This document shows, piece after piece, positions 1 to 8,208 of a DNA stretch of 64,000 bases. The DNA is from CAVVXN01 sp963772585 (GTDB lineage: Bacteria > Planctomycetota > PLA2 > JAEUHO01). The DNA lies in the NCBI GenBank assembly GCA_963772585.1, contig CAVYXV010000007.1:620001-684000 (forward strand), written 5' to 3'. Both the position numbers and the translations under genes were made by a program. The first letter of the stretch is position 1, and each line of letters starts with the position of its first letter. The notes beneath the pieces are model-generated. The model saw only the letters and a list, made by a program, of their open reading frames with translations. It made no database searches and was not told where the DNA came from.

Positions 1-235
1 GCTCCGGCACGGGATCCTCCTCCCCAACGCGCCCGGGACGATCGATGCCGACTACCGCGGCGAGGTGGGGGTCATCCTGGCCAACCTGGGCGACGAGCCC
101 TTCCGCATCCAGCGCGGCGACCGCATCGCCCAGCTCGTCCTCGCCCCCGTCGCCCGCGCCGCCTGGCGACGGGTGGACCACCTGGAGCCGACGGAGCGAG
201 GAGGGGGGGGATTCGGCCACACCGGCATCGGGTGA
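1..235 (+). CDS. dut: dUTP diphosphatase, C-terminal part (5' end outside window)
   Basis: Only the last 77 codons are present; the frame begins at base 2. dUTPase hydrolyses dUTP to dUMP and diphosphate, keeping uracil out of DNA and supplying dUMP for thymidylate synthesis. The visible part contains the PGTIDADYRGEV motif (substrate uracil/deoxyribose loop with its Asp and Tyr), the RIAQLV strand, and the glycine-rich C-terminal arm RGGGGFGHTG that closes over the phosphates. Order and spacing match the trimeric Dut family. The gene ends just before a strong hairpin that it shares with the convergent gene to its right. The missing N-terminus cannot be judged. Confidence 0.95.
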   Translation, partial: LRHGILLPNAPGTIDADYRGEVGVILANLGDEPFRIQRGDRIAQLVLAPVARAAWRRVDHLEPTERGGGGFGHTGIG

Positions 236-302
236 GGGGGGCGCGTGGGCGGGAGGGGGCGATCGTGGCGCGGACGACACCGACCGTCCCCCTCCACGCA
301 TG

Positions 303-339
303 CCGGCGGGGCGGGGGATCCCTCCGCCCGCCCCGCCGG
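303..339. terminator. Bidirectional hairpin between dut and the HMA gene
   Basis: A perfect 13-bp inverted repeat (303-315 pairs with 327-339, 11-nt loop) lies between two convergent genes ending at 235 and 360. It has no T-tract, as is common for terminator-like hairpins in very GC-rich genomes. The position fits termination from both sides. Confidence 0.7.
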
Positions 340-359
340 GGTGTTCGTGCGGTGGAGGC

Positions 360-899
360 CTATCGCGCCGAGGCGGCCGGCTTCTCCGCGAGGACGCGGG
401 CCTTGTCGAACCCCGCGTGCTTGAGGGCGGCGACCATCCGCTTCTTGTCGGCCTGGTCGGGGTCGTAGGTGACTCGAGCGACCTTCTGGTCGTAGAGGCG
501 GAGGCTCTTCACGCCCTGGACGCTGAACAAGGCCTGGCTCACGCGGTTGCTGGAGCCGCCGCCGTGCATGTCCACGGCGATCCGGCACTGCGCGGTCTTC
601 GAGACGCGGGCGAAGTAGCCGGCACGGCGGACGGCATCGACGAGACCCTGGTCCGAGCAGATCTTCGGGTCCCGGTAGACGACCGCTTCCTGGCGGTCGG
701 CGGTAGCGGAGGTCACGCCACGCACCCGGCGCAGCGCCGCGGCCACTTCGGCCGCGCAAGGCCCTCAGGTCAGTCCGCTGAGTTCGAGGACGACCTTCTC
801 CGGGGCGCGGGCGCTCGTGCCTTCCGCGGCTCCGGCGGCGCCGGCCAGCCCCGCGACGAGCAGGGTGGCAGCCCAGGTGATGAAGCGGTGATGAACCAT
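360..899 (-). CDS. Periplasmic HMA-domain protein, probable selenoprotein (UxxC), with a second degenerate HMA domain
   Basis: Read with UGA at 767-765 as selenocysteine, this encodes 179 residues. Residues 1-25 form a signal peptide (basic start, hydrophobic run, AGAA). The first heavy-metal-associated domain follows (about 36-105), where the usual GMTCxxC metal loop reads SGLT-UGA-GPC. The UGA replaces exactly the first Cys of CxxC and the frame stays open on both sides. The second HMA-like domain (about 108-170) keeps the fold pattern but has MHGGGSSN where CxxC should be, so it has no thiol ligands. The start at 899 is chosen because GGGGAGAA lies 8 nt upstream. Known HMA/MerP proteins bind soft metals such as Hg or Cu; UxxC variants of MerP-like proteins are a described bacterial selenoprotein type. 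A Sec role is inferred; the alternative is a nonsense mutation. Confidence 0.75.
738..756 (-). promoter_or_regulatory. Candidate bacterial SECIS stem-loop
   Basis: In the mRNA of the HMA gene the UGA at 767-765 is followed, after 8 nt, by a perfect 7-bp stem (CGCGGCC with GGCCGCG) and a 5-nt loop GAAGU. The loop starts 16 nt after the UGA and begins with G, as bacterial SECIS elements require for SelB recruitment. The region is GC-rich, so a short stem alone is weak evidence; its exact position is what counts. Confidence 0.55.
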
Positions 900-1173
900 T
901 CGGCGTTCTCCCCACAAGAGACAACAGGAAGCGCGGCACGTTACGAACACCGAGGCTGGAGCCGGCGAAAAAAGCGGCGCCTTGTTCATGGAATCCACGT
1001 GCTTTTGGTCCTCGTTTGGAGGCCGTGCACAGGTATCGGAGATCGGAAGTGCATATTCCGAACAGGCAATCCCGGGGCTCGCGGAACCCAGCGCGCGGGA
1101 TCCGGCCGCCGAGGGGCGATTTCGCGGGCCGCGGGGCGAACGCGCGGGCGCGGTCGTCGCCGTGGGGCTCGCG

Positions 1174-2058
1174 TCAGCGAGGCGGGACGCGGGAGATCGG
1201 GATCGTCCGGCGTGGTCGCACGCTCGGCGGCGGGCGGGAGAGGTCCGCCTCGGTGGTCGGGGCCGGGTTCGCCGGGAGGGGCGCGGGCTCGTACGGCCTC
1301 CGTCCGGCCGGCTCCCTCGATCCGCGCGGCGCCCCGTCCGTTCCCCGGGTCAGCCAGAGAACCACCGGGACCACGAGCAGGCTCACGAGCAGCATCCCGA
1401 ACGCGACCGCCTGGAGCGGGACGTGGAGCACGTGGAACGCGATCCGCGCGTAGTCGTTGAGCATCCCGAAGGAGCCGTTTCCGAGGTATGCCGAGCGGGC
1501 CGCGGCGGAGAGGACGAGCCCTCCAGTGAGGGCGACGTTGCGGGCCACGAGGAACCAACCGAGGCAGGCGTAGAGCGGGCGTTCCGCTTCGAGCTCCGTG
1601 GAACTGCCCGTCCGTGCCCGGACGAGGAAGATCCCGGCGAACGTGAGCTCGCCGAGGTGCCCCGAGAGAAGGAACCCCAGGTCCCGGAGGCCGTCCACGA
1701 AGGCGAGCAGCGGCCAGACGAGGATCAGGCCCGTGGCGAGTCGGCGCCAGCGGCCTTCGCGCCACGCCCAGGCGGCGAAGGCCAGCAGGAGCACCGCGAC
1801 CACGAAGAGCATCAGGGCGCTCTGGGGCTTGTGGAAGGCGCCGGCGTGGCCGGCGAGGCTGATCGCCGGGAACGCGGGGCAGCCCACGTACCAGGCAAAC
1901 GCGACGTGTCCCGTTTCGTGGAAGAGGGATCCGAGCAGCCAGCCCATGAAGCGGAGCGGGGGCGCCAGGGTGAAGGCGAACGCCAGCACGAGGCCGACGC
2001 CCAGCCACTGCCAGGCGATCCGCCGCTGGCTCGCGGGGGTGAACGGGGAGCCCGCCAT
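1174..2058 (-). CDS. M50-like membrane metalloprotease family protein
   Basis: A 294-residue integral membrane protein with about six hydrophobic segments. An HExxH zinc site (HETGH, residues 47-51) sits at the end of the first membrane segment, as in M50/M50B intramembrane peptidases and related membrane proteins. A second conserved Asp ligand motif was not identified with certainty, so proteolytic activity is not established. The last ~50 residues are a Pro/Arg-rich hydrophilic tail. It starts 40 bp after deoC on the same strand, so the two probably share a transcript driven by the deoC promoter. Substrate unknown. Confidence 0.6.
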   Translation of the reverse strand: MAGSPFTPASQRRIAWQWLGVGLVLAFAFTLAPPLRFMGWLLGSLFHETGHVAFAWYVGCPAFPAISLAGHAGAFHKPQSALMLFVVAVLLLAFAAWAWREGRWRRLATGLILVWPLLAFVDGLRDLGFLLSGHLGELTFAGIFLVRARTGSSTELEAERPLYACLGWFLVARNVALTGGLVLSAAARSAYLGNGSFGMLNDYARIAFHVLHVPLQAVAFGMLLVSLLVVPVVLWLTRGTDGAPRGSREPAGRRPYEPAPLPANPAPTTEADLSRPPPSVRPRRTIPISRVPPR

Positions 2059-2098
2059 GCCCCCCTTTCGCCCTGCCGACCCTCCCGCCTTGAGCGGC

Positions 2099-2785
2099 CT
2101 ACGCCCGGCGGCTCGCCTTCGCCTCGGCCAGGATCGGCGCCGTCGCCGAGGTCCCGAGCCGGTCCGCCCCGGCGGCGAGCATCGAGAGGGCCCGCTCCAG
2201 GGTCCGGATGCCGCCGGCCGCCTTGACCCCCAGGCGGTCGCCCACGGCCGTACGGAGGGCCCGGACCGCGGCGACGGTGGCTCCGCCCGGCCCGAACCCG
2301 GTGGAGGTCTTGACGAACCGGGCGCCGGCCCGCTCGGCCACCTCGGCCCCGCGCCGGATCCCGGTCTCGTCGAGCAGCACCGTCTCGAGGATCGCCTTGA
2401 CGGGCACGGCCCCGGCCGCCTGGACGACCTCGGCGAGGTCCCGCGCCACGGCGTCGAACCGGCCCGCCCGCAGCATCCCCAGGTGGACCACCGCGTCGAT
2501 CTCGTCGGCGCCTCGACGCACCACCTCCTCCGTCTCGACCACCTTGGAACGCGTCGTGGACGAGCCGAGCGGAAAGCCGACCACCGTCACGACCTTCACC
2601 GCGGTCCCCTCGAGGAGCTCGCGAGCCACGCCGACCCAGCAGGGCGCGATGCAGGCGCCGGCCACGCCCATGGCGCGGCTCTCGGCGACGTGCCCCCGGA
2701 TCTCCTCCTCCGTCGCCCCGGCCCGAAGCAACGTGTGATCCACGCGCGCGGCGAGGTCGTTCGGATCGAGCGTGGGATCCCACAT
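2099..2785 (-). CDS. deoC: Deoxyribose-phosphate aldolase
   Basis: A 228-residue class I aldolase that cleaves 2-deoxyribose 5-phosphate to glyceraldehyde 3-phosphate and acetaldehyde in deoxynucleoside catabolism. Family landmarks are VDHTLL near the N-terminus, VVGFPLG, the Schiff-base lysine in FVKTSTGFGPGGAT, and VKAAGGIR with the second active-site lysine. Length is normal for the short bacterial form. It starts at an ATG 11 nt after a GCTACCGT promoter-like element and has no convincing Shine-Dalgarno site. The protease-like gene follows it, and the giant kinase at 2947 is divergent. Confidence 0.95.
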   Translation of the reverse strand: MWDPTLDPNDLAARVDHTLLRAGATEEEIRGHVAESRAMGVAGACIAPCWVGVARELLEGTAVKVVTVVGFPLGSSTTRSKVVETEEVVRRGADEIDAVVHLGMLRAGRFDAVARDLAEVVQAAGAVPVKAILETVLLDETGIRRGAEVAERAGARFVKTSTGFGPGGATVAAVRALRTAVGDRLGVKAAGGIRTLERALSMLAAGADRLGTSATAPILAEAKASRRA

Positions 2786-2796
2786 GGCGAGAGCCC

Positions 2797-2804
2797 ACGG
2801 TAGC
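2797..2804 (-). promoter_or_regulatory. Promoter -10-like element of deoC (GCTACCGT)
   Basis: The TANNNT core ends 11 nt before the deoC ATG, predicting a 5' leader of only about 5 nt. No clear -35 hexamer is visible. It belongs to the recurring GNTANNNT set seen before many genes here. Confidence 0.35.
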
Positions 2805-2931
2805 AGGGAGGGACCTCGGGAGCCGCCCTCCGGGTGGCCGCGGGCGGTACCGAGACCCGCCGGGGCCCGACCCGCGACGTCGGAGGCGCCGGGGCGCGCA
2901 CTCGCGCCTCCCCCGGACGCCCCCGCGAGCA

Positions 2932-2939
2932 GGTAGCCT
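2932..2939 (+). promoter_or_regulatory. Promoter -10-like element of the first giant kinase (GGTAGCCT)
   Basis: The core TAGCCT ends 7 nt before the GTG start at 2947, so transcription would begin at or next to the start codon. No Shine-Dalgarno site is present, consistent with a leaderless mRNA. Confidence 0.4.
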
Positions 2940-2946
2940 CTGCCGG

Positions 2947-5900
2947 GTGGGCACAGCGCTGGATCCCGGGGCCGAGGTAGGTCACCTCCGCATCGAACGG
3001 CAGGTCGGTCGTGGTGCCTTCGCCACCGTCTACCTCGCCGAAGACAGGCAACTGGGCCGGTGGGTCGCGCTGAAGGTGCTGGAGGGGCCCCCGCGGCGCG
3101 ATGCCGAGGCCGCGTTGCTTCGGAGCTTCCTCGAGGAAGCGCGCGTCATCGCGCGCCTCGAGAGCCCTCACGTGGTCACCCTCTACTCGCTGAGGGAGGG
3201 CGCCGACGGCGGGGTCATGCTGGAGATGGAGTTCGCGCCGGAGGGCACGCTCGAGGATCTCCTCCAGCAGGGCGCCCTGGCCGCGGACCGGACGGAGGCG
3301 ATCCTCCGCGGCACGCTCGCCGGACTGGGCGCGGCCCACGACGGAGGCGTGCTCCATCGTGACGTGAAGCCCGGCAACATCCTCCTCGTCCGTGGCGAGG
3401 CGAAGCTCACCGACTTCGGTCTGGCCCGCGTCATGGGAGACGACGTGGAGTTGGACGAGGGCCCGATGGGGACCCCGTACTACATGGCGCCCGAGGCGTT
3501 GGGAGGCGCTGCGGCTTCCGTGCAGAGCGACCTCTGGAGCGTCGGCGTCGTCGCTCACCAGATGCTCGCGGGCCATCACCCCTTCCCGGCTCCCGACGTC
3601 GTGGGCTTCTTCGTCGCGGTCGAGAACAACGATCCCACCCCTCTGCCCGCCGCGCTCCCCGAGCGGCTCCGTCTCTTCGTGGCGCGCTGTCTGGAGAAGG
3701 ATCCCGCGCGGCGGCCCGCGTCGTGCGCCGAGGCCCTCGCTCTCCTCGACGAACGACCCGGGCGATCCGAGGTGCCGAGCGTGGCTCCCCGGCCCGAGCC
3801 CGTCGAGGGGTGCTTCCAGGGCCGGGAGGACGAGCGCGCGCGCGCCGAGGCCGTGCTGCGGTCGCCGGGAAGCCACGTCGTCGTCGTCGCGGGCGCGGCC
3901 GGCATCGGCAAGACGGCCCTCTGCGAGGCGCTGGCGCAGCGAATGCGCGGCGAGGGCATGCTCTGGATGGACGCGCACCTGTCCGCCGTCGAGGGGCCGC
4001 TCGTCACGCTGGTCCGGGCCGCGCGGACCGCCGACCCTCTGGCCGAGAGTGCCGGAGCGGGCGCGTCCGGAGGTCGGCCGCCGCCGATCGAGGCGATCCT
4101 CGCGGGCGACGAGATGCCGTCGCTCGATAGCCCCCAGCAGGCGCTGTGGGCGCTGGAGCACCTGCTGGAGGGCGCGGCCGAGGAGCGCCCTCTCGTTCTG
4201 TGCGTGGACGACGCGCAGCACGCTTCCGAGGAGGACCTCGAGTTCCTCGGCCACCTCGCACGCCGTCTCTCGGGACGGCGCTTCACGCTCGTCGTCGCGA
4301 CGCGGCCCGACGCCATCGCCGCGGCCGGGTTCCCCGCCGCCGAACGCATCGACCTGGACGGGCTCGACGAGGCTTCCCTCTTCGCGTTGCTCGAGGAACG
4401 CCTCGGCGCCACGCTGCCCGGGGACGTCGCCGCGCGGATCCACGCCCGTACGGAGGGGAATCCCCTCTACGCGCTCGAGCTGATCCGCCACCTCGAGGAC
4501 ACCGGTGCCCTGGAGCGCCGCGGTGCGCAGCTGCTTCCGACGGATTCCTGGCACCTGCAGTCGATCCCCGCGCGGCTCCGCGACCTCGTTCGCGCGCGTC
4601 TCACGACCCTGGACGACGAGGACCGTTCCCTCCTCGAGGTCGCGGCGATCGACGGGGTGGAGTTCGACGGGCGGGCGGTCGCCGCCGTGCAGGGGATGCC
4701 CGTGCTCCAGGTGTTGCGACGCCTGCAAGCGCTCTCGCGGCGGCGCACCCTGATCGGCCGGGCGCACCACGGCTACCGTTTCGCGGACCGGGTGACGCAG
4801 GAAGTCCTCTACGAGGACATGGCGCCGGAGTTGAGGGTCGAGATCCACCGATCCCTGGCGGAGCACCTCCAGACGCGGGAGGGGGATGCCGATCCGTCGC
4901 GCATCGGCCGACACTGGGAGCGCTGCGGCGAGCGCCAACGAGCGGCTCCGCACCTCCTGCGCGTCGCCGAGGGGGCGCGTCGCCGCCAGGAGTTCCGCCG
5001 GCTGATCGAGTTTGGAGAGCGGGCGGGTGTGCTGGACGATCCTCCGCTGGTCGATCTGTGCGCGCACGAGGACCTGACGCTGGGGATGGCCTCCGCCTTG
5101 CTCCGCCGGGGGGACTACGAGCGCAGCCGCGCGCTCTTCGAGCGGATGCTCGGGGCCGCGGAGGAGCGAGGAGACCCCGCCCTCGTCGAGCGCATTTCGG
5201 TGTATCGCGCCACCGCCACGCTCGTCAGCGGCCGGAGACCCGAGGGCAACCCGTCGCAGTGGGAGCGCATCGCCGACCGTTGCGGGGACACGCTGGATGG
5301 CGCGCGCGCCCGCGCCGTGGTGGGCCGTCTCGCAAAGATCGACGGACGCCTGGAGGATGCTCGACGGGCGTTCGAGGCCGCGGACCGGGTGTTCGCAGCG
5401 ACCGGCAGCGACTGGCTCCACTCGATGATGCAGGACCAGCTCGGCTCCGTGGCCATGCGGGCGGAACGCCTGGAGGAGGCGCGCTCGTACTACGCCGTCG
5501 CGGCGGAGGTGGCCGATCGGCTCGGCGTCACCCACAACGCGGCTGTCAGCCGGCTGAACGCCGCGCTCGCCCACATGCTCGCCGGGCACGTCGATGGCGT
5601 GGGCCTGGAACTCCGCCGATCGATCCGCGTGCTGGAGTTGGCCGGCGCTTCCGTCTCCGCCGCGCAGGCGGGGATCTTCCTCGCGGAGGCGCTCTATGCC
5701 GGGGGGAACACGACCGGGGCCATCCAGGCGATCGAAGAGGCGCTGCCGACCCTGATCCGGGGTCGGCACGGGGGCGCGCTCACGAACGCCTGGCGCCTCC
5801 AGGCCGAGTTGCTCGCCGTCCAGGATCGACTTGGGGAGGCCCGCGCCTCGATCGAGCGCGCGCTCGAGGCCGGAGAGGCGTCCGGAGACCGGTCCCAGCG

Positions 5901-6375
5901 GGTCGTCGCGCGCGCCGTGGCCGCTCTGATCGCCACCGCGGAGGGTCGCACGGACGACGCCTCCCGGGCGGTGGACGCGATGGCGACCCTCGCCCCGGAC
6001 GGCACGGCGGGGGCCGATGGCGCCGTGCTCGTCCTGAGCGAGGCCGTGTTGGAGGGCCTGCCGGCCGACCGGATGGAGACCGTCGGCTACCTGGCGCGGA
6101 GCGACCTGGAGCGCCACCTGCGCGAGGCGACGCTCTGCCACGCGCGAGGCGAGGCCTGCGACCGGCACGTCGAGGGCTTGAGCGCGTGCCGGATCGGTTT
6201 GCGGCGTGCCAGCTATCGGCTCCTGACCGACCGGCTGGCGGCCGCCTCCCACCAGCGGCAGGGCCACGACGCGGAAGCCGCCCGCCACCGGGATGCCGCG
6301 AGGAGGACCGCGACCCTCCTCGGGCACCGGCGGGCGCTGCGCTGGCTCTCCGGATCGTTCCCTCCGGTCCCGTAG
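2947..6375 (+). CDS. Ser/Thr protein kinase fused to an ATPase and TPR-like repeats
   Basis: A 1142-residue cytoplasmic signalling protein. The kinase domain (about 15-275) is intact: glycine loop GRGAFATVY (21-29), ATP lysine K43, HRDVKPGN (137-144), TDFG (155-158) and APE (181-183). An AAA/STAND-type ATPase follows, with Walker A GAAGIGKT (about 316-323) and Walker B LVLCVDDAQ (about 416-424). The C-terminal half is alpha-helical TPR-like repeats. This kinase-ATPase-repeat layout resembles PknK/MalT-type regulators but lacks a C-terminal HTH. No membrane segment is visible, so it is probably soluble. The start is GTG at 2947, placed by the adjacent promoter element and the absence of a better start. 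The input signal is unknown. Confidence 0.9.
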   Translation: MGTALDPGAEVGHLRIERQVGRGAFATVYLAEDRQLGRWVALKVLEGPPRRDAEAALLRSFLEEARVIARLESPHVVTLYSLREGADGGVMLEMEFAPEGTLEDLLQQGALAADRTEAILRGTLAGLGAAHDGGVLHRDVKPGNILLVRGEAKLTDFGLARVMGDDVELDEGPMGTPYYMAPEALGGAAASVQSDLWSVGVVAHQMLAGHHPFPAPDVVGFFVAVENNDPTPLPAALPERLRLFVARCLEKDPARRPASCAEALALLDERPGRSEVPSVAPRPEPVEGCFQGREDERARAEAVLRSPGSHVVVVAGAAGIGKTALCEALAQRMRGEGMLWMDAHLSAVEGPLVTLVRAARTADPLAESAGAGASGGRPPPIEAILAGDEMPSLDSPQQALWALEHLLEGAAEERPLVLCVDDAQHASEEDLEFLGHLARRLSGRRFTLVVATRPDAIAAAGFPAAERIDLDGLDEASLFALLEERLGATLPGDVAARIHARTEGNPLYALELIRHLEDTGALERRGAQLLPTDSWHLQSIPARLRDLVRARLTTLDDEDRSLLEVAAIDGVEFDGRAVAAVQGMPVLQVLRRLQALSRRRTLIGRAHHGYRFADRVTQEVLYEDMAPELRVEIHRSLAEHLQTREGDADPSRIGRHWERCGERQRAAPHLLRVAEGARRRQEFRRLIEFGERAGVLDDPPLVDLCAHEDLTLGMASALLRRGDYERSRALFERMLGAAEERGDPALVERISVYRATATLVSGRRPEGNPSQWERIADRCGDTLDGARARAVVGRLAKIDGRLEDARRAFEAADRVFAATGSDWLHSMMQDQLGSVAMRAERLEEARSYYAVAAEVADRLGVTHNAAVSRLNAALAHMLAGHVDGVGLELRRSIRVLELAGASVSAAQAGIFLAEALYAGGNTTGAIQAIEEALPTLIRGRHGGALTNAWRLQAELLAVQDRLGEARASIERALEAGEASGDRSQRVVARAVAALIATAEGRTDDASRAVDAMATLAPDGTAGADGAVLVLSEAVLEGLPADRMETVGYLARSDLERHLREATLCHARGEACDRHVEGLSACRIGLRRASYRLLTDRLAAASHQRQGHDAEAARHRDAARRTATLLGHRRALRWLSGSFPPVP

Positions 6376-6399
6376 CCCTCCCCCAGCGGGCTACACGGG
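6369..6399. terminator. Convergent hairpin terminator
   Basis: GTAGCCC (6372-6378) pairs with GGGCTAC (6388-6394), and flanking CCC/GGG extend the stem across a 2-nt bulge. Both stop codons lie in or beside the structure (kinase TAG at 6373, convergent gene stop at 6391). It probably ends transcription in both directions. Confidence 0.6.
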
Positions 6400-6804
6400 G
6401 CGGGAGCCTTCCTGGGTCTGCTCCAGCTCCACGACGGCGATCGAGTAGTAGTCGTCCGATCCCGGGCCGCCGTTGCTGCCGCTGCTCTTCGCGATCGTGA
6501 TCTTCGCCATGGTGCCGGGGTTGAGGCCTTCGGCGTGGACACAGACGAGCGGGATGGAGCCGTGCGACGGGTTCTGGAGCTTCACGGAGCTGTTCCCCGA
6601 ACCCCGCGGCTGTCCCGCGTCGTCGTAGACGGTGATCGTCGCGCCCGCGGTGTGGTATCCGCTGCCCGAATCCGACGGTTGGACGGTGACCTGGCCCATC
6701 ACGAGGATCATCCCTCCACTCGGCACCTGGAACTGGATCGGGGTGTCCTCGTACGTGGCCATGCCACCGGACCAGGGCCCCTGCTCGTTCATGACGTAGA
6801 TCAT
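6391..6804 (-). CDS. Unknown small protein, 137 residues
   Basis: I do not recognise a family. The protein has no signal peptide or membrane segment. It looks beta-rich, with many Gly, Ser and Thr, ends in an acidic stretch, and has a single Cys in LVCVHAEG. The ATG at 6804 is chosen because AAGGAGG lies 8 nt upstream; the open frame to 6972 upstream looks non-coding. It converges on the giant kinase and shares its terminator. A 183-bp gap separates it from the gene ending at 6988, so it probably has its own promoter. Association with the kinase is by position only. Confidence 0.7.
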   Translation of the reverse strand: MIYVMNEQGPWSGGMATYEDTPIQFQVPSGGMILVMGQVTVQPSDSGSGYHTAGATITVYDDAGQPRGSGNSSVKLQNPSHGSIPLVCVHAEGLNPGTMAKITIAKSSGSNGGPGSDDYYSIAVVELEQTQEGSRPV

Positions 6805-6987
6805 CCGCGCCCTCCTTCGGGGTGGGAACGGTACCCGGGCACCGTCGCCGGATGCAAGCGGGTCCATCGAATCGGGGATCGACGAAACGCCCGTGCACGA
6901 CCCCCCCGCGGTTCTCGCCTGCCCGGGGCGACCACCGGGGGCCTCGCCGCCGACCGAGACCCGGAGGCCCACCCCCTGCCCGCCCCG

Positions 6988-8208
6988 TCAGCGTTCCATC
7001 GGCTTCAACTCGAAGGCCGGTACCGAGTCGTCGCCGAAATGGATGCCGTAGCCGCGGCCGGGCGGCGCCTCGGGCCGAGCGACCCACGTCGTCGTGGAGG
7101 TGCGTCGGGACCACTGGAAGGGCCGGCCCATGTCCGACCCCTGGGCACTCGACACCGACGTGACCTCTCCGCGGAACACGCCGTCCGTGCCGGCCCGTCC
7201 CTCCTCGAACGTGAAGGCCACCGTGAAGTGCCCGTTGCCCGTGAGTCGGCCGCGGCTCGCGATGTCCATGGTGAGGGTGGCCTTGGAGACGGTCGCGCGG
7301 ACCCCTTCCGGCGTCCTCCGGATCTCCAGGACCACCTCCGAGCCCTTCGTCGAGCCTTCGATCGGCACCATGTCGTTCCGGCGGCAGGCCTCGGTCCAAG
7401 CCGCCTGGATCGCCGCCTGGAGCCTGGGGCTCAAGCCGCCGCGGTAGCGGGCGACGTCGACGTCCGTCTCCGGCGGCGTCGGCGGCGTTGCCGGCACGTC
7501 CAGTCCGCGCTCCCGGCTTCGCAGGAGGCGCAACCGTTCCTCCGCTTCTCGTAGACCGCTCTCGCGTTCCTTCCGGAGCGCCGTGAGCAGCGCGATTCGC
7601 TGCGAGAGCCCCGCTTGGCGGAGGTCGCCCTCCTCGGCCATGCGCTCGAGGGCGTCGAGACTGGGCGCGAAGACGTCGTTCGGACGGCCGAGCGGGTACT
7701 CGGCCCAGTCGCTGGGACGCACGGGAGCGACGCGGATCCCGTTCTGGATCCGTTGCACGAAGGCATCGTCCGCGGCGTTGCGCGCCGCCCGCGCCGCCTC
7801 GAGTTCCTGGAGCGTCCGCTCGAGGTCGTCCGCGTACCAGCGGTGTTCCTCGCTCAGCCCCAACCACAGCGCGACCGACGCCAGGGTTCCGAAAACCCCG
7901 CCGTCGTGCCAGCCCGCGCGGCACTCCGTGTCGTAGCGGGCGGCCTCGGCCTCGGCGACCCGACGATCCAGGTCCGCGGCGCTCGCCCGATGCCGCTCGA
8001 GGACGATCCGCGGATGGCCCGCGGCCTCGTGCTCGATCCGCAAGGCGCCGAGCTTCCGGTCCAACGTCGCGATCTCGCTCTCGAGTCGCCCGGTCCGGGC
8101 CTCCTCGACGCGGATGTCGCTCCGTACGTCGTCGCGCTCGTCCGCACGGAGGGGGCCCGCCGGGACGAGGATCCACAGGAGCGCGCACAGGGTGCCGAGG
8201 GTCCTCAT
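6988..8208 (-). CDS. Secreted coiled-coil protein of unknown function
   Basis: A 406-residue protein with a signal peptide (residues 1-22, ending LRADE). Charged heptad-rich segments (about 25-95 and 125-150) surround a short hydrophobic stretch (about 105-115), and another coiled segment lies at 190-250. The C-terminal ~150 residues look like a beta domain rich in Thr, Arg and Gly. No catalytic motif is recognised. Its ATG overlaps the stop of the ankyrin gene by 4 nt (ATGA), so translation is coupled and the two proteins probably work together outside the cytoplasm. Confidence 0.75.
   Translation of the reverse strand: MRTLGTLCALLWILVPAGPLRADERDDVRSDIRVEEARTGRLESEIATLDRKLGALRIEHEAAGHPRIVLERHRASAADLDRRVAEAEAARYDTECRAGWHDGGVFGTLASVALWLGLSEEHRWYADDLERTLQELEAARAARNAADDAFVQRIQNGIRVAPVRPSDWAEYPLGRPNDVFAPSLDALERMAEEGDLRQAGLSQRIALLTALRKERESGLREAEERLRLLRSRERGLDVPATPPTPPETDVDVARYRGGLSPRLQAAIQAAWTEACRRNDMVPIEGSTKGSEVVLEIRRTPEGVRATVSKATLTMDIASRGRLTGNGHFTVAFTFEEGRAGTDGVFRGEVTSVSSAQGSDMGRPFQWSRRTSTTTWVARPEAPPGRGYGIHFGDDSVPAFELKPMER

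Noticed and set aside
765..767. TGA as a plain stop, making two separate small genes
   Set aside because: The downstream part lacks a start signal and would begin in the middle of an HMA domain; the stop falls exactly on a metal-binding Cys position. A pseudogene is still possible.
2596..6327. 1243-codon open frame on the minus strand opposite the first kinase
   Set aside because: Antisense to a gene with complete kinase and ATPase motifs; the frame is open only because the sequence is so GC-rich, and its product resembles nothing.
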